From contig NC_073693.1 in NCBI RefSeq assembly GCF_029784155.1, positions 332,634,592-332,698,591 of the forward strand: a stretch of 64,000 nt of DNA. The letters are read 5' to 3'. How positions within the stretch are numbered: position 1 is the stretch's first letter; each line of letters opens with the position of its first letter. Below are positions 45,714-55,663 of the stretch, one piece after another. The DNA comes from Uranotaenia lowii (Eukaryota; Arthropoda; Insecta; Diptera; Culicidae). Under the pieces are notes generated by a model, which was given only the letters and a program-made list of their open reading frames with translations, had not been told where the DNA came from and searched no databases. The position numbers and the translations under genes were made by a program.

Positions 45714-47145
45714 TTTGTGAGATTTAAAAATTTTCCTACACAATCGTTTTAAAATAATAACTAAAAAGTGCCGTTAAACATTCCACAAACAAAATTGGTC
45801 CTTCGGAGTTTTTAAAAACCCAAAAAAGGTTGAGGTTAGCCCTTTCTTTCTGATACACTGATATAAATATCAAAGATGAAAGCATATTTTAAGAGTTCAA
45901 TTTTTTTCAAAGATATAAAATTCAAAGCAAAAAATAAGCAAAAAAAAAATGATCAAATTCAAAAAGTTTTGTGATCATTTTGTTTTTTTTCACTTCTTAT
46001 CTTTTCACTTGATTGAATTTTATAATCGTAACAATTTTTTATTTTAATAAGTTTTGGTTTTTCTCATCAAACGTTTGCTAAATTTTGACGTGGATTGTCT
46101 GCGTAGCGAGACGATTATCCATACACTTTATGAAGAAAGTTATTTTTCCACAGATTGTTTTTTTTTAAACGAACAGAATATTATCAAAATTCTAAAATTA
46201 CGAAACTTGATTGGTAAAACTGTAGATTTGTTTCAAAATGTTTAAAGTGACAGCATTCCTAAAAATATCTTCCAGCTCTACTTGTCGGAGTTCCCGGAAT
46301 GTCGGCTTGATTTTGACAGTTCCGCTTTCGTGCGATCGCGTCGCCATCGCGAAAAGGCATCTGAAAAAAGAGCAAAAAAGCGAAAAAATAACAGAACATT
46401 GCTCGGGAACTGTCTGGCCGTGGCCGCTCCATGTTGGTTGGTTGTGTGTTGATGTGGTGTACAAGGGGGAAAAAATCATAAATTTTTGTGTTCGGGAATT
46501 TGTTTTCGAAATTGTTGGCTGCTGCCGTGTCGTGTGAATCGTTTCGGATCCGTTTTCGTCCGCCGGATGTTGTTCTGTGTCGCTGGGAAGTGGATGTTTC
46601 GCGTTTCCGGTTTGTTTTGCTGTCGAAAATTGCAAATATCTGAAGCAGGTTTATTGCTCAATCGGAAGCAGTTCATCGACCCAGATCTCTTCTTGGTAGA
46701 GTCAATGAGTTGAAGAAGCGAAAAGGTGCTTTCTGCTACATACGGGAGGCCTGCAAAATACCATCATCGCGACGGCACGGAACGCGGACGTAAAACCCCG
46801 TACGTGTAGATCGACGCCATGTTCGAAATCTGCGTAGCGAACGAAAATTGAGAAACAAAATACGCAAGTGGGCTTTGTTGGAGGTTTTTTTGTTTGCTGT
46901 GTTTCTGTTTTCTCTTATTGGGAAAATTGGTTTGTGCAATTTACATTGGGAACCTTAAAATCGGAGGATATTGAAATTTATCCTTCTTCAAAGTGATAAG
47001 AAGCCTTTCTCCTGAAGAAAGATAAGCATAATCAGAAGTGCATTGCAATATTCAGTTTTATCTCTGCGTTTGAAGGCGTCGATATCGTTAAAAACATCAC
47101 TCGAATCTTCCGATAAGTAGCTGACCTAATTTCGAGAACGGCGCA
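45714..47145. other. Intergenic region with promoter-like GC-richer core
   Basis: The SSNA1 5' flank is AT-rich. The segment 46300-46830 is richer in CpG and pyrimidines and may be the promoter and 5' UTR of a plus-strand gene that begins near 47146. ORFs of 99 codons (46238) and 145 codons (minus, 46198-46635) have no similarity and look random. Confidence 0.4.
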
Positions 47146-47161
47146 ATGGACAGTGATCGAG
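47146..47161 (+). CDS. Possible first coding exon (MDSDR) of an unknown gene
   Basis: The sequence GCGCAATGGACAGTGATCGA is followed by the donor-like G/GTTAGT. Reading into an acceptor TTTTTGCAG near 47212 would extend it by some 40 residues (ACFAGNNQNHFGNGNRAYAG) before a stop. There is no family match. The downstream part would have to cross the LTR element. This is a weak candidate. Confidence 0.2.
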
Positions 47162-47584
47162 GTTAGTTATTTCTAAATATAAGTACCTACCTATGCCATT
47201 CTATTTTTGCAGCATGTTTTGCAGGTAATAACCAAAATCATTTCGGAAATGGGAACAGAGCATATGCGGGATCATTTCAAGTGAACACGTCAATAAGTTC
47301 AATAATACGATTTAAAACTTTATCCTACTTAACACTTTATTAAGTTGGAGTTTTATATTCGATTAAAACGACTTTGTATTTATTCCTATGACAGGAAATA
47401 TAATAATGATCATTCATACATTTTACGGCGTGTTCGTAAATTGATTTGTTGGGTGAAGCATCGATTTTTTGGTAGATGTCAAATCACCTTCCAATACTTT
47501 TGCATACAGTTTGTTTAATTTACGATCGCCAGCATCGATAGAAAAAATCACTTTGATAGAAAAAATCAATTTACGACACGCCGT

Positions 47585-47771
47585 TGTAGTATCGTAACTT
47601 ATGTTCATATGGCATTTTATACCATATTGCCCTTTCTTATGTACATGCATGAGAATGTGTAGACAAGTATGCCATGCAATCTTATGTAGCATGAGTCAGG
47701 AAGAAACATTCGTTGCTGGACAACCAACAGTAGTAGACGTCATGTGCATTAGCTCCGTGTACAACACTATA
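47585..47771 (+). repeat. 5' LTR
   Basis: Starts TGTAGTATCG and ends ACACTATA. It matches the 3' LTR base for base by inspection. Confidence 0.92.
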
Positions 47772-47772
47772 T

Positions 47773-47783
47773 TGGCGACGAGG
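47773..47783 (+). promoter_or_regulatory. Primer-binding site, TGGCGACGAGG
   Basis: Lies one base after the 5' LTR. It is complementary to the 3' end (CCTCGTCG-CCA) of tRNA-Ser(GCT) as I recall that tRNA. The match runs 11 bases. Confidence 0.7.
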
Positions 47784-47892
47784 TTCCAAAATGGCGTTTG
47801 GTAAGTTAATTGAAATAAAATGAAGGAAATACCGCTTAAATGAGGATTGAATAGATTGTTGCTTAAATGCGGAAAAGGTTGTTCAGGACCTT

Positions 47893-47995
47893 AAATGCTG
47901 ATAGCTTAAATGCTGAGAGCTTAAATGCTGAGAGCTTAAATGCTGAGAGCTTAAATGCTGAGAGCTTAAATGCTGGTAGCTTAAATGCTGATAGT
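47893..47995. repeat. Short array of GAGCTTAAATGCTGA
   Basis: About six 15-bp units (AGCTTAAATGCTGAG, with T/G variants) in the interior of the LTR element. Confidence 0.85.
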
Positions 47996-50088
47996 TTTAA
48001 TCTTGAATGTAAAGCTGACGAGCTTGAAAAATGAAATTTTTAGGAACCAATTGCTCGAATGTGGTTCATGTGGATGTATTTTGCAAAATGGTGGAGATTG
48101 TAAGCTTCAATGCTAAGCGTTGAAGTAAAGTACAATCTAGTTGGTAAACATGGAGGTAGCATAAAATTGACTTGGAGGAATTGTAGTGACTGAATGTTGA
48201 AGAAGATGACAAAGCGGAAGACTAGCCTAGGGTGGCAGGTGGAACTAGGTGGTAGATAGACCGGAAATTGTGTTTAGTAATGTGTTTTTAGTGACGGATT
48301 TTTCTTCGGAATACTGTGGGAGTGGCGCTGATAGTTGAATGTTTTCGGTGCTAAGCTGAGGAGTGCTGGTGTGGGAGGAATAGGTGAGGAATAGAAGGTG
48401 CACACACGTTGATGTGCGGCTATGTGCCTGCTTAGGTCTTTGAGACTGCTTTTTAATGTGGTGAGCGTTTGTACCAGAGAGCGCTGCCTCCTAAAAGTAT
48501 GGAATTGCAATGAATGTTTGGATGGAGATGATTTAGTTAATATGCAGGTGAATTGTTCGGATATGGCTGAGTCTGGTGTGTCTAGTTCCAAGAGATTCAG
48601 TCGATTCCAGGTACAGTGGTTATGAAGCGTTTATGACGACGACGGCCACAAAGATAAGAAGTATTTTTTGGCAGCAGGCCGTCGTGCACCAGAGATGGAA
48701 TGTGAGATTTAAGGTGTGGTGTTTTCCTGGGGATCTGGGTGTAGCAAGGTGGTGAATCGACTAAATACCGGTTGAAGGCCCACAGGATGTAAGTTGCTGG
48801 AAGGGCAGATGGTGGTTGACAATTTTTGTTGGTCGGAATGTGTGCTGCCGCCTTGACGTGTGATGTTTTTATCAATAGGGTTATGCGGATGAAGTGGTTC
48901 GGTCGAGGTCTAGAATGTTAGAAGTTGAACTTGTGATGTAATTTAGTTACTGTTTTTGTTCGTACCCGGTTTGTTTGTGAGAAATATTTTTGCATTGGAT
49001 TAGTATATATTTAAACAGGCAACGTAAAAACATTGAATTGGCACACGCGTTTATATCATGTTAAGAATGTCCGTGAAAAAGTAAGATAGTGGAATGGAAG
49101 ATTTTAAGAAAAACTAGGAATTTAAATGTTATCTTATCCGGAAGTAAAAAGTGCGTTTGGGTTTTACCGATAAGATGCGCTCATAAGAACCTCCACTTGA
49201 ATATTTAAGGATGGATGGCTAAGAAAAGAGGATGTTTGGCAATGTTAGATTGAAAATTTAAGTCATATTTCTCATTGGAGTTGCTGAATATTATCTCTAA
49301 ATTGAAGTTGTTGTGATACACGGAAGGAATACTCAAGGGAAACGATTGAGTGATCGGAGTCGGTTTTTCTTGGTTTTGCTGTCAAGTTTCATACCTGTGA
49401 ATGGTAATACAAAGTTTGTTCGGAAAAGGTTTGAACGATACGATTCCCTAATGAAGCAGTAGAATGAAGGAATTAAATGGGAAAAATGTTCAGTTCAGAG
49501 GAGACTTTCTGTAAGTCAGGCAACTTGAACAAGTTGGTAAACAGAGCTGCTATAAGTGCCGATATTCTCGAGAATTTGAGAAATTTAAGAAAACATGAAA
49601 TGTTAGCTGATAAAAATTAAAAAAAAGGGAAAGGTGAAAAAAAAAAACGGATGTATTACGATGAGAAACTGTGCCAAACAGTATACCATCAGAAGAGAAA
49701 ATGCTTATAGTCTTATCACAAGAAAAAGAAGTTATATTGGAAAAGAGGAACAAGCCTATACCAATTGATAAGGCCCTGAGATGTTCGAAATAAGAGGACA
49801 AGGGTGTGTTGTTGCTCTGTGCATTAAAGAGACCGAGCCTTGGGCTGGAGCCTTCGGAAAACCCTCTTCGTTGTCGACGAAAAACCGAGAATTCGGCGAG
49901 CATGACAGCCGTTAATGCGCGCAGCATCACCATGTTGCTACTGAGTGTTTTTCCTCATCAGGGGGGTTCATGACCCTTTCGTTCCAGAACACTACGCTCT
50001 ATGATTCAAACATGGTTGTGATATCCGTGGACAACCCATCAAGGAGTGGATGTGTAACCATGTAGAATAAATATAAAATAAGTTGAAT

Positions 50089-50107
50089 GAAAAAAAAGGA
50101 AAGTAAA
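50089..50107 (+). promoter_or_regulatory. Polypurine tract
   Basis: GAAAAAAAAGGAAAG followed by TAAA directly precedes the 3' LTR; this is the plus-strand primer site. Confidence 0.75.
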
Positions 50108-50294
50108 TGTAGTATCGTAACTTATGTTCATATGGCATTTTATACCATATTGCCCTTTCTTATGTACATGCATGAGAATGTGTAGACAAGTATGCCATGC
50201 AATCTTATGTAGCATGAGTCAGGAAGAAACATTCGTTGCTGGACAACCAACAGTAGTAGACGTCATGTGCATTAGCTCCGTGTACAACACTATA
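50108..50294 (+). repeat. 3' LTR
   Basis: Second copy of the 187-bp LTR, followed by the GCCGT duplication. Confidence 0.92.
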
Positions 50295-50559
50295 GCCGTA
50301 AGTTTGACCACCAAAATAGAACATTTTGGTGCCCATTTTTACTTTTGGATTCACTAATCACTAATCGTACTTCTACAGGCAGAACTATGTCTGAGTCCCG
50401 GAGAATAATAGAAGCATAAAAAAATTTAACATAAAAATTAACAATATACACGAATTCCGCATCAACCCAAGAAGACAACTTTTTTCTTGCCAGGTTGTTG
50501 TTCGAACCGCAAAGTAAATATAGAAACCACAATGATACCTAGCTTTGCTTACGTGACTT

Positions 50560-50830
50560 CGAGCATTTTATGAGCAATCACGTTAGATTCGTCAACAGAA
50601 TGAACTTAAAACTTTTTTGGTGAGTTAATTTTATGCTGAAAAGCCTGGATATAACGGCGCTTTCTATCCTCTTTTGGATTTTACCAATATTGTTTTGGAA
50701 AATGTCCAGCCTTTCCACTGCAAGAACATCGGAATTCGTTTGCGGACAAAACTTTCTGTAATCATGTTGCTTTTCACCGCATCTAGTACACTGTGTATTT
50801 GTATTTTACTTCATCTGACAGTATTGTCTA
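50560..50830 (-). pseudogene. Degenerate zinc-knuckle (Gag-like) remnant
   Basis: On the minus strand a frame with one stop reads CTRCGEKQHDYRKFC. A shifted frame then reads CSCSGKAGHFPKQYW. Both resemble decayed CCHC knuckles of retroelement Gag or LINE ORF1. No longer similarity could be followed. Confidence 0.35.
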
Positions 50831-51204
50831 CATGAATTCAGGAACTAGTTCTAACTATACGATATATAAAACAATTTTCGTTTATTAAAAAGTCGCAAGA
50901 CTTTTTATATGTAATTCTTGTTTTAAAAACATTTGTTGAAATACCAAACAAGTTGTAGAAACTGTTGAACACTTTAAACATTGCATGCAGAGGTTCTTGT
51001 TGGCCGTAGTTGGTTCGCTGAAAATCGATTCGTAGGAATTTACTTCCTCTGAAGAGTCGAGGTCTGATTTTCATAAGGACTTGCCGCAGCAACGCTGGAC
51101 AATCGATGTCACCGTCGATGAGTTTCTTCACGAAGATGGCTCTTGCGATTGTGCGTGCGTCTTTCAGATAGTGTCTTCATTCCAATCAGCAAGCAACGAT
51201 GTTT

Positions 51205-51209
51205 GTTAT
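51205..51209. repeat. 5-bp target duplication GTTAT
   Basis: Repeated at 53010-53014 on the other side of the copia-like element. Confidence 0.85.
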
Positions 51210-51397
51210 TGTTAGATGCAGCACTTTGGGCAGTGGAAAGGAGACACTTTACTACTTAGTGGTAGAAACTGAAATACTTTATTTGACTATCCTAACATCC
51301 TATTTATAGGAAAACCATCCCTATGGTTACATATTTGATTGTTTATTTATTATGTGTATGTTGTTACTCGATTACTTCGATTGGACAAATCTCAACA
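51210..51397 (-). repeat. Copia-like element LTR (3' LTR in element orientation)
   Basis: Matches 52814-53009 with a few substitutions and an indel around 51360. Confidence 0.88.
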
Positions 51398-51429
51398 CTC
51401 CTCCTCAACATACACATTCGCAGTCTTTT

Positions 51430-52320
51430 AATTACCTTCGGTGGCTCCTCCTGAAGTTGGGGATGCTACTCTTCAATGCACGCGCCGGAATACGCTCTCG
51501 CCCCTGTTGCAACGCGATGACCTTCCATGGCTCCAGTTTGACGACCTCCATCGGGATCTGGCACGACGACCTCCCAATGGCTCTGGCCCGACGACCTTCC
51601 ATGGCTTTGGTCTCGGCGCTCTTCCTGCGGCTCGAAGCTTTCTCCTTCGCCTCGACGCCTTTCGTGAGGCCTGCGCCTCCCAGTGGTTCCAGCCCGACGA
51701 CCTCCACTTGGCTTTCCGGTCCGACTACCTTCCATGGCACCGGCTTGGCGACCTTCCGTGGTACCCCGCTCGCAAGTCCACCAGTGACTCCTGGTTCAAC
51801 GACCACCACCTGGATCCTGACTTGACCACGTTCCATGATACCGGCCCGCCAACCTTCCATGGCTTCCGGTTCGACGACCTACCAGTGGCTCTGGTTCGAC
51901 GACCGCATTCGTGGTCCCAGCCCTACGACCTTCCATGGCACCGGTCCGACGACCTCCCAGTGGCTCCGGCCCGACGACTTTGTTTGGTTCCGGCTCGATG
52001 CTCTCCTATTGGCCCGACGCCTCACCAATGGCACGACGACCTTCCTCTGGCTCGCCGACCTTCCTATGGATTCCGGTCAGCTCGCAATGGATTAGGCCCA
52101 ACGACCTTCCTTGGCACCTGTCCAACGACCACCGTTTTCCTGGCTTGTCGACCTCCACCTGGCTTCCCGGTCCGACGACCTTCCAGATGGCTCCTGGTCC
52201 TACAACTTTCCACGGTTCCCGGCTCGTTGACTTCCTTGGCTTCGGCTCGTTGTCCTTCCATCGGCTTCCTGGCTGGATGACTGTCCACTGTTGATTCCAC
52301 TTCTCCTCCTTTCCACTAGT
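51430..52320 (-). repeat. Repetitive interior of the copia-like element
   Basis: About 0.9 kb with the word CGACGACCTTCCATGGC (plus strand) or its variants recurring every 30-60 bp. On the minus strand it reads as PWKVVGPE-like repeats in two broken frames (ORFs of 124 and 142 codons). It is GC-rich, unlike everything around it. It has no match to copia Gag or Pol that I recognise. Whether it was ever translated is unknown. Confidence 0.75.
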
Positions 52321-52335
52321 GCTGGGCCCATAACC
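52321..52335 (-). promoter_or_regulatory. Copia-type primer-binding site, interrupted
   Basis: On the minus strand this is GGTTATGGGCCCAGC. Drosophila copia has nearly the same primer site, which pairs with an internal part of initiator tRNA-Met. The site should abut the LTR at 52814, but the solo LTR inserted between its second and third positions and separates them. Confidence 0.75.
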
Positions 52336-52337
52336 TG

Positions 52338-52810
52338 TGTTGAGGTAGGAAAGGTATTTTCGGTTCCGTTTTTTAAGCAACTCCGATCGACGGTAATAAT
52401 ACTAAAAACTATGTTATAATGGATAAGTTCATAATGTTCTAGAAGTTGGTTACAATTTAAGGACTTACATTTCTGGTATCCTAACCTTGCTTATCCCTAA
52501 CCTCCAACAACTCAAAAATCCTCCTGGATGTATATATAGTTATCTAAATCGCGGAAGTGGGAGTTTGATTAGAACTAGTAGTAAATAAACGTTTATTGAT
52601 ACCTACTGGGTGATGTATATTTCACTCGAATCTACTAACTGGTTCGTAAAAGAGATAAATCGAAATAACTCGCGTGGTTGACCTGCCAACAATTCGGTGT
52701 TAAGTGATATCTGTCAATTTATCACGTCGCAAACTGTCATCACCGCCAGTGCGGTAGAAAATATTCTTTTTAGGAAGGTCGTCTAAAGACCGTTCATGGA
52801 GTCCGCAACA
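52338..52810. mobile_element. Solo LTR (473 bp) inside the copia-like element
   Basis: Ends are TGTTGAGG and CGCAACA, so it starts TG, ends CA and has TGTTG/CAACA inverted tips. A 5-bp duplication ACCTG flanks it (52333-52337 and 52811-52815). Removing it rejoins the host LTR end to its primer site. Inside are TATATATA near 52530 and AATAAA near 52583. It has no internal region, so it formed by LTR-LTR recombination. Confidence 0.82.
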
Positions 52811-52813
52811 ACC

Positions 52814-53009
52814 TGTTAGATGCAGCACTTTGGGCAATGGAAAGGAGACACTTTACTACTTGGTGGTAGAAACTGGAATACGTTATTTGACTATCCTAAC
52901 ATCCTATTTATAGGAAAACCATCCCTATGGTTACATATTTGATTGTTTATTTATTATGTGTATGTTGTTATTTGTCCCATCGATTGCTTCGATTGGACAA
53001 ATCTCAACA
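52814..53009 (-). repeat. Copia-like element LTR (5' LTR in element orientation)
   Basis: Partner of 51210-51397. It is followed on the plus strand by the GTTAT duplication. Confidence 0.88.
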
Positions 53010-53206
53010 GTTATCAACCTTGATTGAACTGCCTCAGACGTTTGGCCCAGTACGTCGTAGGGACTCCAAACAACTAAAGCATTTTCGAGCCCGGATCTGT
53101 CCAAAGAATAATACAGGGATCATAGGTAGTATGGATCTCTAAATTCCTTATAAATTCTAGTGATAAATCCGAGATTTCTATTAGCTTCGGCTATTTGGCT
53201 AGAATA

Positions 53207-54350
53207 AAGGGTGTCCACGATGAAATTGCCACACAAAAAATTGATTCGCAAAATTCGAGTTTTCATCTGATTGCCATCAAATTTTCAGGGATTGAAAAAT
53301 AACTATTAAACTTCATTTTACCATTTGAATCGTATTTTATTTACAGTCCATACGCAAATGCCCGCACCTTGGCCTTAACCCCGGCCATAAAATTCTGCTC
53401 AACCTGTGAATCAACCGTTTTTTGCATGTAAAACCCATACTTTCTTCAGTTCCTCGACTGTCTTCACTACCTCAGGTCGTTTAAGAAGGTGCTGCTTCAA
53501 AATCGCCCAGTACTTCTCGATGAGGCGGAGCTCCGGAGTGTTGGAAGAGTTGAACATTTTCGGCACGAAATTGACCTTATTGTCCCCATACCACTTCAGC
53601 ACGTCCTTGGAGTAGTGTCATGATCCGGACAGAAGATTGTTGGGACGCTATGGGCCTTCAGGAGAGGAAGCAGCTGCTTCTGGAGGCACTCTTTCATGTA
53701 CACCTGTCCTGGGTGACGAAAGGTGCATTCCGCTTCCCGCACGTGCAGATGGCTTGCCAAACCAGGAATTTATTCGCAAATTTGGACATCTTCTGAGTGC
53801 GGACATGTTCCAGAACGCTGAACTTATCCTTGGTCGTCAAAAACAGGTTGCCGGGGATCTGTTTGAAGTCGGCCTTCACATATGTTTCGTCGTCCATGAT
53901 GTAGCATTCAACTTTCGTCAGCATGTTGAGGTACAACTTCCTGGCACGGGTTTTGGCGGACTTGTTCTGCTTCTCGTCGCGGTTAGGGGCCTTTTGTACC
54001 TTTAACGTTTGTTGTTGTACGGAATAATTTTTCCTTAACTTCTGGGCGTCTGATCGGTGGTCAATCGTTCCTCGAACTGCTTTTTCATTCGCGACACCGT
54101 GAAATTCGCGATTCTCAACATTTTAGGGATAGAACGATGCGAGAGATCCTTGTTTTCGTGATGAATGCGCAAGATTTTATCACGCACGAGCTGTTCTTTC
54201 AACTCCATTTCCCCGAGTTTTGATCACAGGACTTGCAGGATGTGAACAATGCACTATGAGCTAAATCCATCCAAATTTCATTAAATTTTACCCAACGGTT
54301 GAAAAGTTAGAGCAATTTCATAGTGTGGCAATTTCATCGTGGACACCCTT
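53207..54350 (-). mobile_element. Mariner-family element, DD37E (ITmD37E) type, defective
   Basis: TIRs AAGGGTGTCCACGATGAAAT at the left and the exact mirror at the right, with TA duplications at 53205-53206 and 54351-54352, enclose 1144 bp. The interior encodes a broken minus-strand transposase. This length and the TIRs fit a complete mariner/Tc1-superfamily element. It is inserted in the Jockey-like LINE. Confidence 0.9.
53330..54210 (-). pseudogene. DD37E mariner transposase, frameshifted
   Basis: Cut-and-paste transposase of the ITm superfamily. The N-terminal DNA-binding region begins MELKEQLVRDKILRIHHENK near 54207 and runs to a stop after TTDQTPRS. The catalytic domain then appears in two more frames. 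MDDETYVKADF carries the first Asp (near 53888). CPD carries the second (53623-53625). NTPELRLIEKYW carries the Glu (53516-53518). Restoring the frame between the second Asp and HYSKDVLKW would leave about 37 residues before the Glu, as in the DD37E group known from mosquitoes. Multiple frameshifts and stops make it inactive. Confidence 0.8.
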
Positions 54351-55192
54351 TAATGCTGCTGAAACGTGATTTTTTCATCAAGAGTGATCCCAAGGTTCAC
54401 TCTTTCTAATGGTTCACCAGATATTCGATAATTCCATGTGATAGGATTAGGCTTTCGTGTGAATGAGATAATAGCACACTTTGCTTCATTTCACACCAGT
54501 TGGCAAATTTATCAATACAATTCTGTAGAATCAAACAGTCATCATCAATTACAAAAAGCGGAAGAAGGTTGGGATCCAAGTTTGACCGACATTTGTCTCT
54601 TTTTCAAATAAAATATGTGTCAAATGTGTCCGCAAAGCCGAGCCTACTAATTTTGGCTAGAAGCAAATTATGGCTTACGGGCTATAACAATTGAACGCAG
54701 CCTTGAGATCTGTATAGACAGGGTCAATTTGAAATCCATTTTCAATACACTTTGACTTAAGGCAGAAAAAAGTAAATTGAGCTAAATTTGCATTTATCGC
54801 TCGACCAGGGAAAACCCCATGTTGGTCGATGGAGATATACGACATGACACTGTTCATTATCGTTTGAGATATGAAAATTTCTAATAGTTTAGATCCAACA
54901 AAGAGAGATGTTATGCCTGATTGATTGAGTGCTAGACTGCCCCAAATTTGTATGAGAAATTTCCAACTTGTGAAATGATATGCGCTGCATGCTAAAATTG
55001 ATGCTAGGCCTAGTAGTAGTTTGTATGGGATTTTGAGACATTTTGTTCAGGAGGAACATGAAAAACCAATTATTCATCAATAACTTAGGTCCCCTTGGGC
55101 CGATTTCTTTTGAATATATCATCCGAAGTCTGCATTTCGATTCGAGTAAAGATAAAAAAGTTAGCTTCAAAATTCACTTTTTTAAGGGTGAT

Positions 55193-55205
55193 ATTCATGA
55201 ATCTT
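55193..55205. repeat. Target-site duplication of RTE copy 2
   Basis: ATTCATGAATCTT here recurs at 58570-58582 after the element tail. Confidence 0.92.
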
Positions 55206-55456
55206 GGCTAGTGAAGTAGACAATGTGCAACTCGAGACCCCATACACCCAACCTTCGGGTAGTGGTCATATCACCTCTTGTCTGCAACTCCGATTCTCTA
55301 CCTCCCCGTGGTACTAGCTGGGGTGCGAGCAACCTTAGCGGAGATCGGGTACCCAACCCCGGTGGATGCTTTGGTCGCATGCAGAATGAGTTAGGGGGCT
55401 TCGCACGCGTCTGTTCTCCATGTTAGGGGCGGCGTGGGGAGTGCAACAACGTCCTG
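55206..55456 (+). promoter_or_regulatory. RTE 5' leader
   Basis: A 250-bp leader of distinctly higher GC content than flanking DNA. By position it should hold the internal promoter. It includes a 67-codon ORF (55223-55426) of uncertain meaning. Confidence 0.5.
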
Positions 55457-55663
55457 GTGGTGTTCGGGACCCAAAACAGTAACATCACGACGGTCCTCCT
55501 GCGAGATAGTGGGGTTAGCTGCGGACCTTGCGAGCCTGTGACTACTAAAAAACATAAGCAACGAATAACGAACAACAAATTTCGGATGGAAATCGGCAAA
55601 GACCCACGCGACGAAAAGGGACTAGCGATTGGAAACTTGGAACATGGAACTGCCGATCTCTAA
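55457..55663 (+). CDS. RTE short ORF1 (68 codons)
   Basis: ATG at 55457, stop at 55663. It overlaps the open frame of ORF2 (from 55558) by about 100 bases in a different frame. Its last 25 codons, starting MEIGKDPRDEKGLAIG, are preserved in copy 1. RTE elements are known to have a short ORF1 overlapping ORF2. Its function is unknown; it may only serve to deliver ribosomes to ORF2. No domain is visible. Confidence 0.5.
   Translation: MVFGTQNSNITTVLLRDSGVSCGPCEPVTTKKHKQRITNNKFRMEIGKDPRDEKGLAIGNLEHGTADL

Larger units (their letters stand above)
47585..50294 (+). mobile_element. Non-autonomous LTR retroelement with identical 187-bp LTRs
   Basis: Two 187-bp LTRs (TGTAGTATCG to ACACTATA) that I read as identical enclose 2336 bp. 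A 5-bp target duplication GCCGT flanks the whole (47580-47584 and 50295-50299). A primer-binding site and a polypurine tract are in the correct places. The interior has no gag, protease, RT or integrase frame; the longest ORF is about 127 codons and antisense. It must therefore be mobilised in trans. The interior includes a small array of GAGCTTAAATGCTGA (47893-47995). Identical LTRs mean a recent insertion. Confidence 0.92.
47423..50301. mobile_element. Small TIR element (MITE) split by an LTR retroelement
   Basis: The left end TTACGGCGTGTTCGTAAATTG (47423) and the right end, reverse complement TTACGGCGTGTCGTAAATTG, form a TIR with one indel. The right end is divided: 47560-47584 lies before the LTR element, and GCCGTAA at 50295-50301 after it. 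Removing the LTR element restores a MITE of about 164 bp with TA-like borders. Confidence 0.7.
51210..53009 (-). mobile_element. Non-autonomous copia-like LTR retroelement
   Basis: LTRs of about 188 bp (51210-51397) and 196 bp (52814-53009) begin TGTTAGATGC and end CTCAACA on the plus strand. The element is read on the minus strand: 5' LTR at right, then a copia-type primer site GGTTATGGGCCCAGC (split by a solo LTR), a repetitive interior, the polypurine TTGAGGAGGAG, and the 3' LTR at left. A GTTAT target duplication flanks it. No protease, integrase or RT is encoded. The LTRs differ by several substitutions and an indel, so it is older than the element at 47.6 kb. Confidence 0.88.
50838..54890 (-). 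mobile_element. Jockey-like LINE remnant split by a mariner and an LTR element
   Basis: Three minus-strand segments follow each other in protein order. Segment 54890-54357 has the RT (DQHGVFPGRAINANL, PVYTDLKAAF) to PNPITWNYRISGEPLE and LGITLDEKITFQQH. Segment 53206-53015 has ILAK, then RNLEI, then the VVWSPYDVL and EAVQSRL thumb. Segment 51204-50838 has RCLLIGMKTLSERRT to KFLRIDFQRTNYG and ISTNVFKTRI. Between them sit a mariner (53207-54350) and a copia-like element (51210-53009). It is 5'-truncated with frameshifts and stops, and some residues are missing at the second break. It is long dead. Confidence 0.75.

Noticed and set aside
45354..45743. 129-codon version of SSNA1
   Set aside because: The extra ten codons begin at TTG; the ATG at 45713 gives the exact family length and conserved N-terminus.
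46198..46635. 145-codon minus-strand ORF upstream of SSNA1
   Set aside because: Composition follows the GC-richer promoter region, with no similarity and an overlapping antisense ORF of similar quality.
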